Source: a virus. Taken from it: a stretch of 47,561 nt of DNA. The stretch is from positions 1-47,561 of the IMG/VR virus record IMGVR_UViG_3300013212_000041; one strand, written 5' to 3'. Below are positions 28,297 to 34,339 of the stretch, one piece after another; the stretch's first letter is position 1; every line of letters begins with the position of its first letter. Made by a program: the position numbers and the translations under genes. The notes beneath the pieces are model-generated. The model was not told the origin of the DNA and made no database searches. It saw nothing but the letters and a program-made list of their open reading frames with translations.

Positions 28297-28566
28297 TTAA
28301 CGTTCGAGAACGACGTATTCACCAAAGTACTTATCGAAAGTTTCGACAAGGTTTTCATAATCTCCAGACTTCATCTCTTCCATGATTGCTTCCGCATCAA
28401 GGTCGAGCTGGTCTGCGTATCCTTTGGCGAGTCCAAGCAGGCAAAATGCATTGCCCTGTGGTCCTGTGAGATCAATTACAATCTCATCCTGCATACGTTT
28501 ACGACGAATTACCATTTCAAGTATCCCATGTTCTAAGATTTTCACGTGAGGCATTCCACGCTTCAC
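28297..28566 (-). CDS. Conserved phage protein, 89 aa
   Basis: 'DLTGPQGNAFCLLGLAKGYA' and 'AIMEEMKSGDYENLVETFDK' form a pattern I recall from many phage genomes, function unknown. Start is GTG 28566 or ATG 28554; it overlaps the 50-aa gene. Confidence 0.7.
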   Translation of the reverse strand: MKRGMPHVKILEHGILEMVIRRKRMQDEIVIDLTGPQGNAFCLLGLAKGYADQLDLDAEAIMEEMKSGDYENLVETFDKYFGEYVVLER

Positions 28567-28669
28567 GCGCTACCAAATATTGGTACATAGCATCCGTATT
28601 CTCAACTATTTCCTTAAAGGACACGTGATAGGTAGCTTCGTACCATTCATCAAAATTAAGCTGTGGCAT
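28517..28669 (-). CDS. Hypothetical protein, 50 aa
   Basis: ATG 28669 ('MPQLNFDEWYEATYHVSFKE') with GGATGGAAAAAGT upstream. Acidic, helical. Overlaps both neighbours. Confidence 0.55.
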   Translation of the reverse strand: MPQLNFDEWYEATYHVSFKEIVENTDAMYQYLVAREAWNASRENLRTWDT

Positions 28670-28841
28670 ACTTTTTCCATCCTGAGATAGGTGAGTAAGT
28701 AGCGAACAACGAACCATCCAAAAGAACAGTCGTTTCAAAACCAGCCCATACAGCCTTATCCATTGCTTCCTCTTTCGAAGTTCCTGTGTAAATTTCACCG
28801 TTGAAATTCGTAAGAATCACTTGATAAATCTCTGGCAACAT
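28656..28841 (-). CDS. Hypothetical protein, 61 aa
   Basis: ATG 28841 ('MLPEIYQVILTNFNGEIYTG') after GGAGATAATC, 16 bases below promoter 28857-28896. Two-layer alpha/beta pattern. Confidence 0.6.
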   Translation of the reverse strand: MLPEIYQVILTNFNGEIYTGTSKEEAMDKAVWAGFETTVLLDGSLFATYSPISGWKKYATA

Positions 28842-28856
28842 GATTATCTCCATTCG

Positions 28857-28896
28857 TTATATCTTCTTATAACTACTTTTTGATAATAAGTCAAGC
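28857..28896 (-). promoter_or_regulatory. Minus-strand promoter
   Basis: GCTTGACTTATTATCAAAAA, then AGTTATAAGAAGATATAA. Confidence 0.65.
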
Positions 28897-28897
28897 T

Positions 28898-29104
28898 TTA
28901 TTTTTCACAAACTGGATGCTCACCTGCGGCAATCTTTTCCATGGTTTGCATGTCCATTGTCATCCAAATCTCAAGCGGGCTGCAGTTAAGCATATTACCT
29001 GCTAAGATAGCTGCATTGGTCCAAGTTAGCTTAAAACCTGAGTCTTTGCAGACCCGAATAAACACGTCTTGCTTTAGCTTGCGTGCGGTGGCTTCCTCGG
29101 TCAT
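28898..29104 (-). CDS. Hypothetical protein, 68 aa
   Basis: Helical, basic N-terminus ('MTEEATARKLKQDVFIRVCK'). ATG 29104 after GGAGATATT. Confidence 0.6.
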   Translation of the reverse strand: MTEEATARKLKQDVFIRVCKDSGFKLTWTNAAILAGNMLNCSPLEIWMTMDMQTMEKIAAGEHPVCEK

Positions 29105-29118
29105 AATATCTCCATTCC

Positions 29119-29159
29119 TTATATCTTACGATAGACTCTTTTTGAAAAGAAGTCAACTG
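29119..29159 (-). promoter_or_regulatory. Minus-strand promoter
   Basis: AGTTGACTTCTTTTCAAAAA, then TCTATCGTAAGATATAAGG, 15 bases before ATG 29104. Confidence 0.65.
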
Positions 29160-29180
29160 ATATAAGGAATGGAGCTTAAT

Positions 29181-29645
29181 TTAATGTAAATGTCTTACAG
29201 CGTGGTCAGCGGCGTGCGTAGCAGCCCATGATTGTGGCTTAATCTTCGCATCTAGACCCAGAGAACCACGTACCCAACCTAACGCTTCCTTAACGGCAAC
29301 GTTTGACTTGTGCTTTGGATTTGGGTTAACGTCAATGTGAATTTCAAAGTGACGGTCGCCAACTGTATCCATGATATCAAGAGCAGTCTGAACAGCAAGC
29401 TGAACTTCTGTTAACAAACGCTGCTTCATGTTACCATAGTCAGGCATATCAATCGAAGTATGGAACAACTTGGAACCATGTCTCGAATTCTTGTGAACGA
29501 TAATAACTGTGGAGTACTTAGCGTACCACATATCCTTCTTCTTGAATCGAATAGAGTCACAACCTACATAGACCGAGCTCTCTGGACTTGAATTCAAGAT
29601 TTCTTCTTTTGCGTCATCTGTCCAAAGACGATTACTAATAGTCAT
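29181..29645 (-). CDS. YkuK-like RNase H-fold protein
   Basis: 154 residues. 'SVYVGCDSIRFKKKD' (Asp), 'KYSTVIIVHKNSRHGSKLF', 'IHIDVNPNPKHKSNVAVKE' and a C-terminal 'ATHAADHAVRHLH' fit the YkuK/DUF458 family, predicted RNase H-like nucleases. Substrate unknown; RNA processing within the tRNA array is plausible. Confidence 0.75.
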   Translation of the reverse strand: MTISNRLWTDDAKEEILNSSPESSVYVGCDSIRFKKKDMWYAKYSTVIIVHKNSRHGSKLFHTSIDMPDYGNMKQRLLTEVQLAVQTALDIMDTVGDRHFEIHIDVNPNPKHKSNVAVKEALGWVRGSLGLDAKIKPQSWAATHAADHAVRHLH

Positions 29646-29648
29646 AAC

Positions 29649-29975
29649 TCATCCTTTCATAATTTTTTGAATCCACCAATCAGGTAAGTTTGGATCTTCG
29701 TAAAGTTCCTCTAACCAGAGCGTGTGATTCAAGTCTTCTTTCCACATTGTTATGGAAATATCCATCATCATTTTACCGTATGCAAACCCATTATTAGATT
29801 TGACCTTTTTGGCACCATGTGTTTCGTATTCATACATAGCAAAGAGAGCGACGTCGCTCCAATCTAAACCAGTACACCCTCGACCAAAATAACGGTATAA
29901 GGGAATTATCTTTTTGAAGTTCTTTCCGAGCTTCCTGCTTCCTGCATTGTCATATGCAACCTCCTGAAATGGCAT
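29649..29975 (-). CDS. Hypothetical protein, 108 aa
   Basis: The only in-frame early ATG (29975) lies in the tRNA-Trp 3' end. A strong AGGAGG just inside the frame instead faces an out-of-frame ATG of a 15-codon ORF. The body ('IIPLYRYFGRGCTGLDWSDV', 'YGKMMMDISITMW') looks coding. Start uncertain. Confidence 0.55.
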   Translation of the reverse strand: MPFQEVAYDNAGSRKLGKNFKKIIPLYRYFGRGCTGLDWSDVALFAMYEYETHGAKKVKSNNGFAYGKMMMDISITMWKEDLNHTLWLEELYEDPNLPDWWIQKIMKG

Positions 29976-30043
29976 CCCGTGTAGGAGTCGAACCCACGCT
30001 AACTGGGTTGGAACCAGTCGTGCTACCGTAACACTTACGAGAT
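29970..30043 (-). tRNA. tRNA-Trp (CCA)
   Basis: Acceptor ATCTCGT/ACGGGAT with GCCA, anticodon ACTGG-TTCCAAC-CCAGT, T arm GTGGG-TTCGACT-CCTAC; G73 fits Trp. Confidence 0.9.
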
Positions 30044-30132
30044 ATAAAACTGTAAGGCGTTGTTTTTTTCAGAAACTGTTCGCCATAAAACTGAAACCTG
30101 TATTATACCCAAGCAGCTTGGATGCATGCTAT

Positions 30133-30243
30133 CTATTGTCCGGCTTGCCGACATTTCGATTCTGATTTGCGAAGATATTCCATTGTTTTTGGAAACCTCT
30201 TCATGATATCTTTATAAAACTCTTTTACATTTACACGTTTCAT
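30133..30243 (-). CDS. Small basic protein, 36 aa
   Basis: 'MKRVNVKEFYKDIMKRFPKT', ends with TAG. ATG 30243 after AGGATATCGAT. Amber readthrough would add only nine residues. Confidence 0.45.
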   Translation of the reverse strand: MKRVNVKEFYKDIMKRFPKTMEYLRKSESKCRQAGQ

Positions 30244-30258
30244 ATCGATATCCTAAAC

Positions 30259-30332
30259 TGGTCGCGACGCCGGGATTTGAACCCGGGACTACAGCACCAC
30301 AAGCTGTCGTGTTACCCCTACACTACGCCGTC
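30259..30332 (-). tRNA. Second tRNA-His (GTG), imperfect acceptor
   Basis: Anticodon ACAGC-TTGTGGT-GCTGT, D arm GTGT-AGGGGTA-ACAC, T arm CCGGG-TTCAAAT-CCCGG, ACCA. In GACGGCG/CGTCGCG the first two pairs (G-G, A-C) are mismatched and G-1 is absent. May be decaying or non-standard. Confidence 0.75.
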
Positions 30333-30342
30333 TCAAAAAAGT

Positions 30343-30390
30343 GGCGTCGTATTCAGCTCAACATGCTGATTTGAACTTACTAGCGACGCC
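30343..30390 (-). terminator. Terminator-like hairpin upstream of tRNA-His
   Basis: GGCGTCG and CGACGCC (7 pairs) enclose about 34 bases, followed on the minus strand by ACTTTTTTG. The same GGCGTCG strand can instead pair with CGACGCC at 30549-30555, so it could switch. Confidence 0.5.
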
Positions 30391-30567
30391 TTTCATACTG
30401 CGCTTTGCTTGGAGTATGAAATTGGTTGGAGTAGTCTGAATAGGAGTCAATCCATGTTGCTCTTGCACAGACGAATGTAGGCTCATGAGACCCATCATTC
30501 CATGTCACCCTAGGTTATCCATTGCAGGATAACTTATCTAGCATTCGGGCGTCGTATACTCCGAAAA
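30384..30567 (-). ncRNA. Structured non-coding RNA region
   Basis: CGACGCC (30555-30549) can close with GGCGTCG (30390-30384). Inside are GTTATCC-TGCAAT-GGATAAC, GAATG/CATTC and the 9-bp TTTCATACT/AGTATGAAA. No ORF and no tRNA arms. Confidence 0.4.
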
Positions 30568-30645
30568 TGGTCGGGAATATAGGATTCGAACCTATGACCC
30601 CCTGCTCCCAAAGCAGGTGCGCTAACCAGACTGCGCTAATCCCCG
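30568..30645 (-). tRNA. tRNA-Pro (TGG)
   Basis: Acceptor CGGGGAT/ATTCCCG with ACCA (C1-G72, A73 as in Pro), anticodon CCTGC-TTTGGGA-GCAGG, T loop TTCGAAT. The 5' part overlaps the 53-aa CDS. Confidence 0.95.
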
Positions 30646-30783
30646 TAAACTGGTAATAAGATAATCAGCGACTTCATTCGCGATATCTATATCATTATGT
30701 ACAACGTTTACCAATTTAAGTTGCCCATTTTCATGTGCGACAAATATTATTTTGCCATCCTCAAATTGGTAAACAGTTGTCAT
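30622..30783 (-). CDS. Hypothetical protein ending in tRNA-Pro, 53 aa
   Basis: 'MTTVYQFEDGKIIFVAHENG'; the last eight codons and the TAG are tRNA-Pro sequence. ATG 30783 after AGAGAATTT. The N-terminal MTTV start resembles other short genes here. Confidence 0.55.
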   Translation of the reverse strand: MTTVYQFEDGKIIFVAHENGQLKLVNVVHNDIDIANEVADYLITSLRGLAQSG

Positions 30784-30796
30784 AAATTCTCTCTAA

Positions 30797-31033
30797 TTAT
30801 GCGCCAGCTGTTGGAATAATTGCTGGAGCGATTTCTTCAGTAGCGCGAACGCGGAAGTAAATTCCTAGTACACCTACCATAGCAAGAACTAGTTCGTTGA
30901 GTGTTGCAACGTCAAGGCCGAACGGAAGATCAAGACCTAGGAACTGAAGACCTGCGTAAACAGATGCAATAATACCGGTCCAAACACCGCCAGACTTCCA
31001 CCAGCCTTTTTGCTTATAGAATGGTTCTGTCAT
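30797..31033 (-). CDS. Holin-like membrane protein, 78 aa
   Basis: 'FYKQKGWWKSGGVWTGIIAS' leads into two membrane segments with a short turn ('GLDLPFGLD'), and a soluble C-terminus. The layout is common in phage holins and related small membrane proteins; lysis function is inference. AAGGAAATCCAT upstream. Confidence 0.6.
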   Translation of the reverse strand: MTEPFYKQKGWWKSGGVWTGIIASVYAGLQFLGLDLPFGLDVATLNELVLAMVGVLGIYFRVRATEEIAPAIIPTAGA

Positions 31034-31097
31034 ATGGATTTCCTTAAATAGTAGTCCGAATTGACTACCTGCTATTTAGCAAATTAAGGAATATAAA

Positions 31098-31188
31098 TGG
31101 TGCGCCCTAATGGATTTGAACCATTATCGACCCCTAATCTGGGCTCCGGGATATAAATCCGGCCGTTTTACCGTTAAACTAAAGGCGC
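31098..31188 (-). tRNA. Class II tRNA with TAT anticodon (AUA codon)
   Basis: Acceptor GCGCCTT/AGGGCGC with ACCA, D arm GTTT-AACGGTA-AAAC, stem CCGGA/CCCGG (31-39 is A-C) and loop TTTATAT giving TAT. A long variable arm CCC-AGATTA-GGG is abnormal for Ile. T arm AATGG-TTCAAAT-CCATT. The amino acid may not be Ile. Confidence 0.7.
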
Positions 31189-31195
31189 GTTAAAC

Positions 31196-31277
31196 TGGAG
31201 CCCCAGACAGGATTCGAACCTGCATTTTCAATCCAGTTACCTGACTCACCGTTCGTAGCGGCGGGGGTTACTGAGGC
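31196..31277 (-). tRNA. D-armless tRNA-Arg (ACG) with long variable arm
   Basis: Acceptor GCCTCAG/CTGGGGC then TCCA; anticodon arm CGCCG-CTACGAA-CGGTG (ACG); T arm GCAGG-TTCGAAT-CCTGT. Only 7 bases lie between acceptor and anticodon stem, so no D arm; a variable hairpin CAG-GTAA-CTG follows instead. Confidence 0.65.
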
Positions 31278-31284
31278 ATTAAAC

Positions 31285-31860
31285 TTAGTGGTTACCTAAA
31301 GCAACCTTCGTGTGCCAATCTCCACCAATCTTACGTTGGTAGAAGTGATGCTTTAACTCAGGATGTCTGACTACTTCAGGGTCATCGTGAGGAGCTTTTC
31401 GTATCTCATCATCAGGCATACGAGCTTTAACTTGGTCGTGCGTAAGAGCAAACTTCTTGACATCGCCATGAACCTTTTTATGAAAGTTAAGTGATGGTCC
31501 TGAGGTCTCTACATACGCTCTCTTATTCTTCAGGTCGTGCTTGACAATATGCGAAAGACCTCTTTTGCCTTCGTGCGTACCGTCCGTAGCAACAGCTACG
31601 CGTTTCATTGCACCATCTTTATGTTTATAAAGACCTACTGCGCGTACTTTACCTTCATGGTCCTTATGCAACTTCCATGTGTGGATGTTTTTGACCATAT
31701 CGTGATGGTCTTTGAATCCTGAACCATGGATACCACCAATCGAGTGGTAAGCCTTTTGAACCATATCATAGACATGCTTAGAATGCTTTTGTTTTTCGTC
31801 ACCATTCTCGGCGTGTAAAATACTAAAACCTTCTATGAGAAAATCGTTAAACGATTTCAT
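31285..31860 (-). CDS. Conserved phage protein with capsid-targeting-like N-terminus, 191 aa
   Basis: Starts 'MKSFNDFLIEGFSILHAENG', reminiscent of T4 internal proteins (MKTYQEFIAEA-type capsid targeting sequence). The rest is His/Lys-rich with 'WKLHKDHEGKVRAVGLYKHK'. Could be packaged and ejected with DNA (inference). Overlaps the esterase stop by 1 base. Confidence 0.55.
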   Translation of the reverse strand: MKSFNDFLIEGFSILHAENGDEKQKHSKHVYDMVQKAYHSIGGIHGSGFKDHHDMVKNIHTWKLHKDHEGKVRAVGLYKHKDGAMKRVAVATDGTHEGKRGLSHIVKHDLKNKRAYVETSGPSLNFHKKVHGDVKKFALTHDQVKARMPDDEIRKAPHDDPEVVRHPELKHHFYQRKIGGDWHTKVALGNH

Positions 31861-32408
31861 TATTGATGCTCCGGATTATTTCCGATCATCGCTTGAATCA
31901 TTTTAACAACTGGACTAAGATCTTTCAATCTATGGCCCTCATCCTTCAGCACGACTGGATTTTTATAATGTGTAGTAACTAACTTCATCGGTACAACATC
32001 ATCTTTATCACCAGCAAATGCTACCATGTGATGGCGATGATGCGACTTAACAAACTTTTCAATCTCTGCATATTCTTTGTAGAACGAAGCAGGTAGATTA
32101 TACTTTTTAAAATTCGTCGAAGGGTGTAACGAAGGGTTAATAAGAACGGTTTTGATACCGTACACAGAACCGACATAATCGGCCCAGAACCCACCTGCGC
32201 TAGAACCTACTATAACAGCATCGTGACGATTCATAAGACTCTTACCTAATGCATCCATCTGAGCTTGAGTCACTTTAGGACTCGTATCATGATGATCTGC
32301 TCTAGGACACATAAACGTTTCATTCGGAAACGCGTCCTTAATCTTATTAGCTGTTTCACTTTGTGGCGAGCTGCCCCAACCGGGTATATATACTATTAAA
32401 CTTTTCAT
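31860..32408 (-). CDS. UPF0227/YqiA-like alpha/beta hydrolase
   Basis: 182 residues. 'IVYIPGWGSSPQSETANKI' oxyanion region, nucleophile motif 'VGSSAGGFWADYVG', Asp in 'AGDKDDVV' and His in 'LKDEGHRLKD' complete a serine hydrolase triad of the YqiA/YcfP esterase type. Substrate unknown. First gene after a weak promoter. Confidence 0.75.
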   Translation of the reverse strand: MKSLIVYIPGWGSSPQSETANKIKDAFPNETFMCPRADHHDTSPKVTQAQMDALGKSLMNRHDAVIVGSSAGGFWADYVGSVYGIKTVLINPSLHPSTNFKKYNLPASFYKEYAEIEKFVKSHHRHHMVAFAGDKDDVVPMKLVTTHYKNPVVLKDEGHRLKDLSPVVKMIQAMIGNNPEHQ

Positions 32409-32445
32409 ATCTTTGTATACGCTCGTCCCGTAAAGTAATCAACTA
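32408..32445 (-). promoter_or_regulatory. Possible minus-strand promoter, weak copy
   Basis: AGTTGATTACTTTACGGGAC, then GTATACAAAGATATG; overlaps the esterase start codon. Confidence 0.4.
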
Positions 32446-32571
32446 TTAAATGTCAATCTTACCATATTTCTCGCGAGCTGCAATCACTTCAGGATCCTCT
32501 GCAGGAACGGAAAAGTAAACAACTGCAGCAATTACGGCCACAACACCTATTACAATCAAAATATCAAACAT
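32446..32571 (-). CDS. Single-span membrane protein, 41 aa
   Basis: 'MFDILIVIGVVAVIAAVVYF' then a short charged tail. ATG 32571 after AGGTAATATT. Confidence 0.5.
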   Translation of the reverse strand: MFDILIVIGVVAVIAAVVYFSVPAEDPEVIAAREKYGKIDI

Positions 32572-32598
32572 AATATTACCTTTCACTTCACATAAAAC

Positions 32599-32674
32599 TG
32601 GTTGCGGAGGACGGATTTGAACCGACGTACTTCTGGTTATGAGCCAGACGAGATAACCACTCCTCTACCCCGCG
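32599..32674 (-). tRNA. Initiator tRNA-fMet (CAT)
   Basis: CGCGGGG/CTCCGCA has the initiator C1-A72 mismatch; anticodon TCTGG-CTCATAA-CCAGA; T arm GTCGG-TTCAAAT-CCGTC; ACCA. Nearly follows E. coli fMet base by base. The three G-C pairs of the anticodon stem are reduced to two. Confidence 0.9.
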
Positions 32675-32688
32675 TCAAACTGTAATAT

Positions 32689-32767
32689 TGGAGGCAGAGG
32701 CTGGATTCGAACCAGCGATTTCCAGCTTATGAAACTGGCGAGGACGACCAGGCTCCTCTACTCCGCA
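32689..32767 (-). tRNA. Second Met-type tRNA (CAT), initiator-like
   Basis: TGCGGAG/CTCTGCC with T1-C72 mismatch, 5-bp D stem GAGGA/TCCTC as in fMet, anticodon CCAGT-TTCATAA-GCTGG, T loop TTCGAAT, TCCA. Initiator-like, but could be a decayed elongator. Confidence 0.8.
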
Positions 32768-32781
32768 CTAAACTTTAAAAC

Positions 32782-32858
32782 TGGAGCGGCCAACGAGATT
32801 CGAACTCGTACCATCAGCTTGGAAGGCTGTTATGCTAGCCGTTAAACACCATGGCCGC
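32782..32858 (-). tRNA. tRNA-Gly (TCC)
   Basis: Acceptor GCGGCCA/TGGCCGC then TCCA, anticodon CAGC-CTTCCAA-GCTG, T arm ACGAG-TTCGAAT-CTCGT. Confidence 0.95.
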
Positions 32859-32867
32859 TCATACTCT

Positions 32868-32875
32868 TATTTATA
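32868..32875 (-). promoter_or_regulatory. T4-type late promoter box inside the tRNA array
   Basis: Exact TATAAATA between tRNA-Tyr and tRNA-Gly; would transcribe tRNA-Gly, both CAT tRNAs and genes below late in infection. Confidence 0.5.
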
Positions 32876-32876
32876 C

Positions 32877-32966
32877 TGGTCCGCCGAGTAGGTAACGCTC
32901 CTACACAGACTTACTTTTACGCGGGTGATTTACAGTCACTTGAGCTCACTTATGCTCAGCCGGCGG
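32877..32966 (-). tRNA. tRNA-Tyr (GTA), unusual T loop
   Basis: Acceptor CCGCCGG/TCGGCGG with ACCA, loop CTGTAAA, class II variable arm, T arm GTAGG-AGCGTTA-CCTAC (A54 G55). Confidence 0.9.
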
Positions 32967-33138
32967 ACATTAACTTAAATTTCCAATAGAGCTTTGTAAG
33001 ACCTACTGGTTCCAATGGACATGCAGGGTGAACGTATTCACTACTACCGTCATCATATTGTACAAGAACAGTTTGATCAGGCGCACCACATCCTTCGGTC
33101 TTTTTATTACCGCAACGTTTGCACTTCCATCCAATCAT
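32956..33138 (-). CDS. Small zinc-finger protein, 60 aa
   Basis: ATG 33138 ('MIGWKCKRCGNKKTEGCG') after AGGAGTAGTT; C-x2-C plus a distal Cys/His ('YVHPACPLEP'). Its TGA stop lies in tRNA-Tyr. Upstream in-frame sequence is tRNA, not coding. Confidence 0.65.
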   Translation of the reverse strand: MIGWKCKRCGNKKTEGCGAPDQTVLVQYDDGSSEYVHPACPLEPVGLTKLYWKFKLMSAG

Positions 33139-33153
33139 AACTACTCCTAAAAA

Positions 33154-33236
33154 TGGTGGGCCTGGAGAGACTCGAACTCTCACTCCGAAGAACTGGATTC
33201 TAAGTCCAGCGCGGCTACCAATTACACCACAGGCCC
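33154..33236 (-). tRNA. tRNA-Leu (TAG)
   Basis: Acceptor GGGCCTG/CAGGCCC with ACCA, anticodon CTGGA-CTTAGAA-TCCAG, variable arm with TTCG loop, T arm GAGAG-TTCGAGT-CTCTC. Confidence 0.95.
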
Positions 33237-33239
33237 ATT

Positions 33240-33315
33240 GTGTAGGATTCACATTTACTAGCACATTGCGCGCTACCCGAAGGCTGTGTTGATACGTTTC
33301 CGTTCCTACTTCATC
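33240..33315 (-). other. Structured spacer between tRNA-Leu and tRNA-Phe
   Basis: GTAGGA and TCCTAC close a segment with CC-TTCG-GG and GCGC elements. No ORF or tRNA arms. Confidence 0.3.
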
Positions 33316-33320
33316 AAAAC

Positions 33321-33396
33321 TGGTGCACCTGGACGGGCTCGAACCGCCGACGCCCAGATCTTCAATCTGGCGCTCTACCAACTGAGCTACAAGTGC
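33321..33396 (-). tRNA. tRNA-Phe (GAA)
   Basis: Acceptor GCACTTG/CAGGTGC with ACCA, D arm GCTC-AGTTGGTA-GAGC, anticodon CCAGA-TTGAAGA-TCTGG, T loop TTCGAGC. Confidence 0.95.
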
Positions 33397-33475
33397 ATTT
33401 ACTAACATCACGTATGGTTAGTGTTAGATTCTACGTGCGTCTGGAACTAATATCCAGTAGCCTCATCCTTTAATC

Positions 33476-33550
33476 TGGTGCGCCTGCGAGGACTCGAACC
33501 CCGATAAACCGGTAATCGGCCGGTTGCCTTAGCCATTAGACGACAAGCGC
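33476..33550 (-). tRNA. tRNA-Ile (GAT) with C33
   Basis: Acceptor GCGCTTG/CAGGCGC with ACCA, anticodon ACCGG-CCGATTA-CCGGT (C33 instead of U33), T loop TTCGAGT. A second GAT tRNA besides 25855. Confidence 0.85.
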
Positions 33551-33559
33551 ATTTAAATC

Positions 33560-33633
33560 TGGTGGACCGACGGGGAATCGAACCCCGATCAGAGGCTTGC
33601 AAAGCCACTGTAATCCCGTTATACTATCAGCCC
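33560..33633 (-). tRNA. tRNA-Ala (TGC)
   Basis: GGGCTGA/TCGGTCC contains the Ala identity pair G3-U70. Loop TTTGCAA, one T-T mismatch in the anticodon stem, T loop TTCGATT, ACCA. Confidence 0.9.
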
Positions 33634-33645
33634 GGAATATGAGTG

Positions 33646-33754
33646 GCTCCCTAAGTGTACCTTGATTCTTTACGCTGCAGCGCTGAATCTTCCCAGATAG
33701 TGATTCCTGTTGCAACAGTTCTCTCTATCCCTTCACGGGTTCAGTATAGGAAGC
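33646..33754 (-). ncRNA. Structured spacer closed by GGCTTCC/GGGAGCC
   Basis: Seven pairs (one G-U) close about 95 bases containing CTGTTGCAACAG and GCGCTGCAGC palindromes. No ORF. Confidence 0.35.
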
Positions 33755-33886
33755 CTATTTTAATACTTTTATATGTGCCTCAGCATAAGCTTTACCGCCT
33801 GTTGCTTTATCGGCTAATATTGTTACTCTCCAAGTATCACCCCAAGCAGTAACAAAATCATAACTTTCAAGTTTGAACAATTTCAT
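33755..33886 (-). CDS. Hypothetical protein, 43 aa
   Basis: 'MKLFKLESYDFVTAWGDTWR', beta-like; ends with TAG. ATG 33886 after AGAGATTTAT. Confidence 0.5.
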   Translation of the reverse strand: MKLFKLESYDFVTAWGDTWRVTILADKATGGKAYAEAHIKVLK

Positions 33887-33895
33887 ATAAATCTC

Positions 33896-33971
33896 TGGTG
33901 CCGGCACGAGGAATCGAACCCCGGGCATCCACTTTACAAGAGTGGCGCTCTACCATCTGAGCTATACCGGC
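33896..33971 (-). tRNA. tRNA-Thr (TGT)
   Basis: Acceptor GCCGGTA/TGCCGGC with ACCA, D arm GCTC-AGATGGTA-GAGC, anticodon CCACT-CTTGTAA-AGTGG, T loop TTCGATT. Confidence 0.95.
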
Positions 33972-33979
33972 AAAAAACT

Positions 33980-34270
33980 TTATTCTCCGTGATACTGCCA
34001 TAAGACAGCATTGCACTTAGCATGTACTGCACCTATCGTCATTCCTGTACAGCGACAGTGATGAAGGTGAACAGGATGGTCTAAGAATCCTTTCGGAAAT
34101 AGACTCATCTTTATGCTTTTATTCTCAATATGCGCTGCTGGTTTAGATTCAATATCTGAACCGCAATGCGAACATTTCCAATCTTGTAACTTAATATATC
34201 GCTCTCTCACTGCACGTCTCTGCGCAGGTGTGAGTGTATCATACTTAGCTGGAATTGTCAATTTAGTCAT
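33980..34270 (-). CDS. HNH endonuclease
   Basis: 96 residues. 'LTPAQRRAVRERYIKLQDWK', zinc pair 'CSHCGSDI', 'HLHHCRCTGMTIGAVHAKCN' gives the HNH beta-beta-alpha core with the second zinc Cys. Free-standing mobile endonuclease inserted among tRNAs. Confidence 0.8.
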   Translation of the reverse strand: MTKLTIPAKYDTLTPAQRRAVRERYIKLQDWKCSHCGSDIESKPAAHIENKSIKMSLFPKGFLDHPVHLHHCRCTGMTIGAVHAKCNAVLWQYHGE

Positions 34271-34339
34271 AATAAATCTCTACAGGCTTGTCTTGTTGTT
34301 ATATCAAAACATTGGAATGCTGAATCAAGCCTTAAACTG

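Noticed and set aside
31098-31277. Selenocysteine tRNA (long variable arm, extended stems)
   Set aside because: Neither class II body has a TCA anticodon, and acceptor stems are 7 bp.
32956-33411. A 151-codon reading frame
   Set aside because: Its first 90 codons translate tRNA-Leu and tRNA-Phe sequence; only the part from ATG 33138 looks like a protein.
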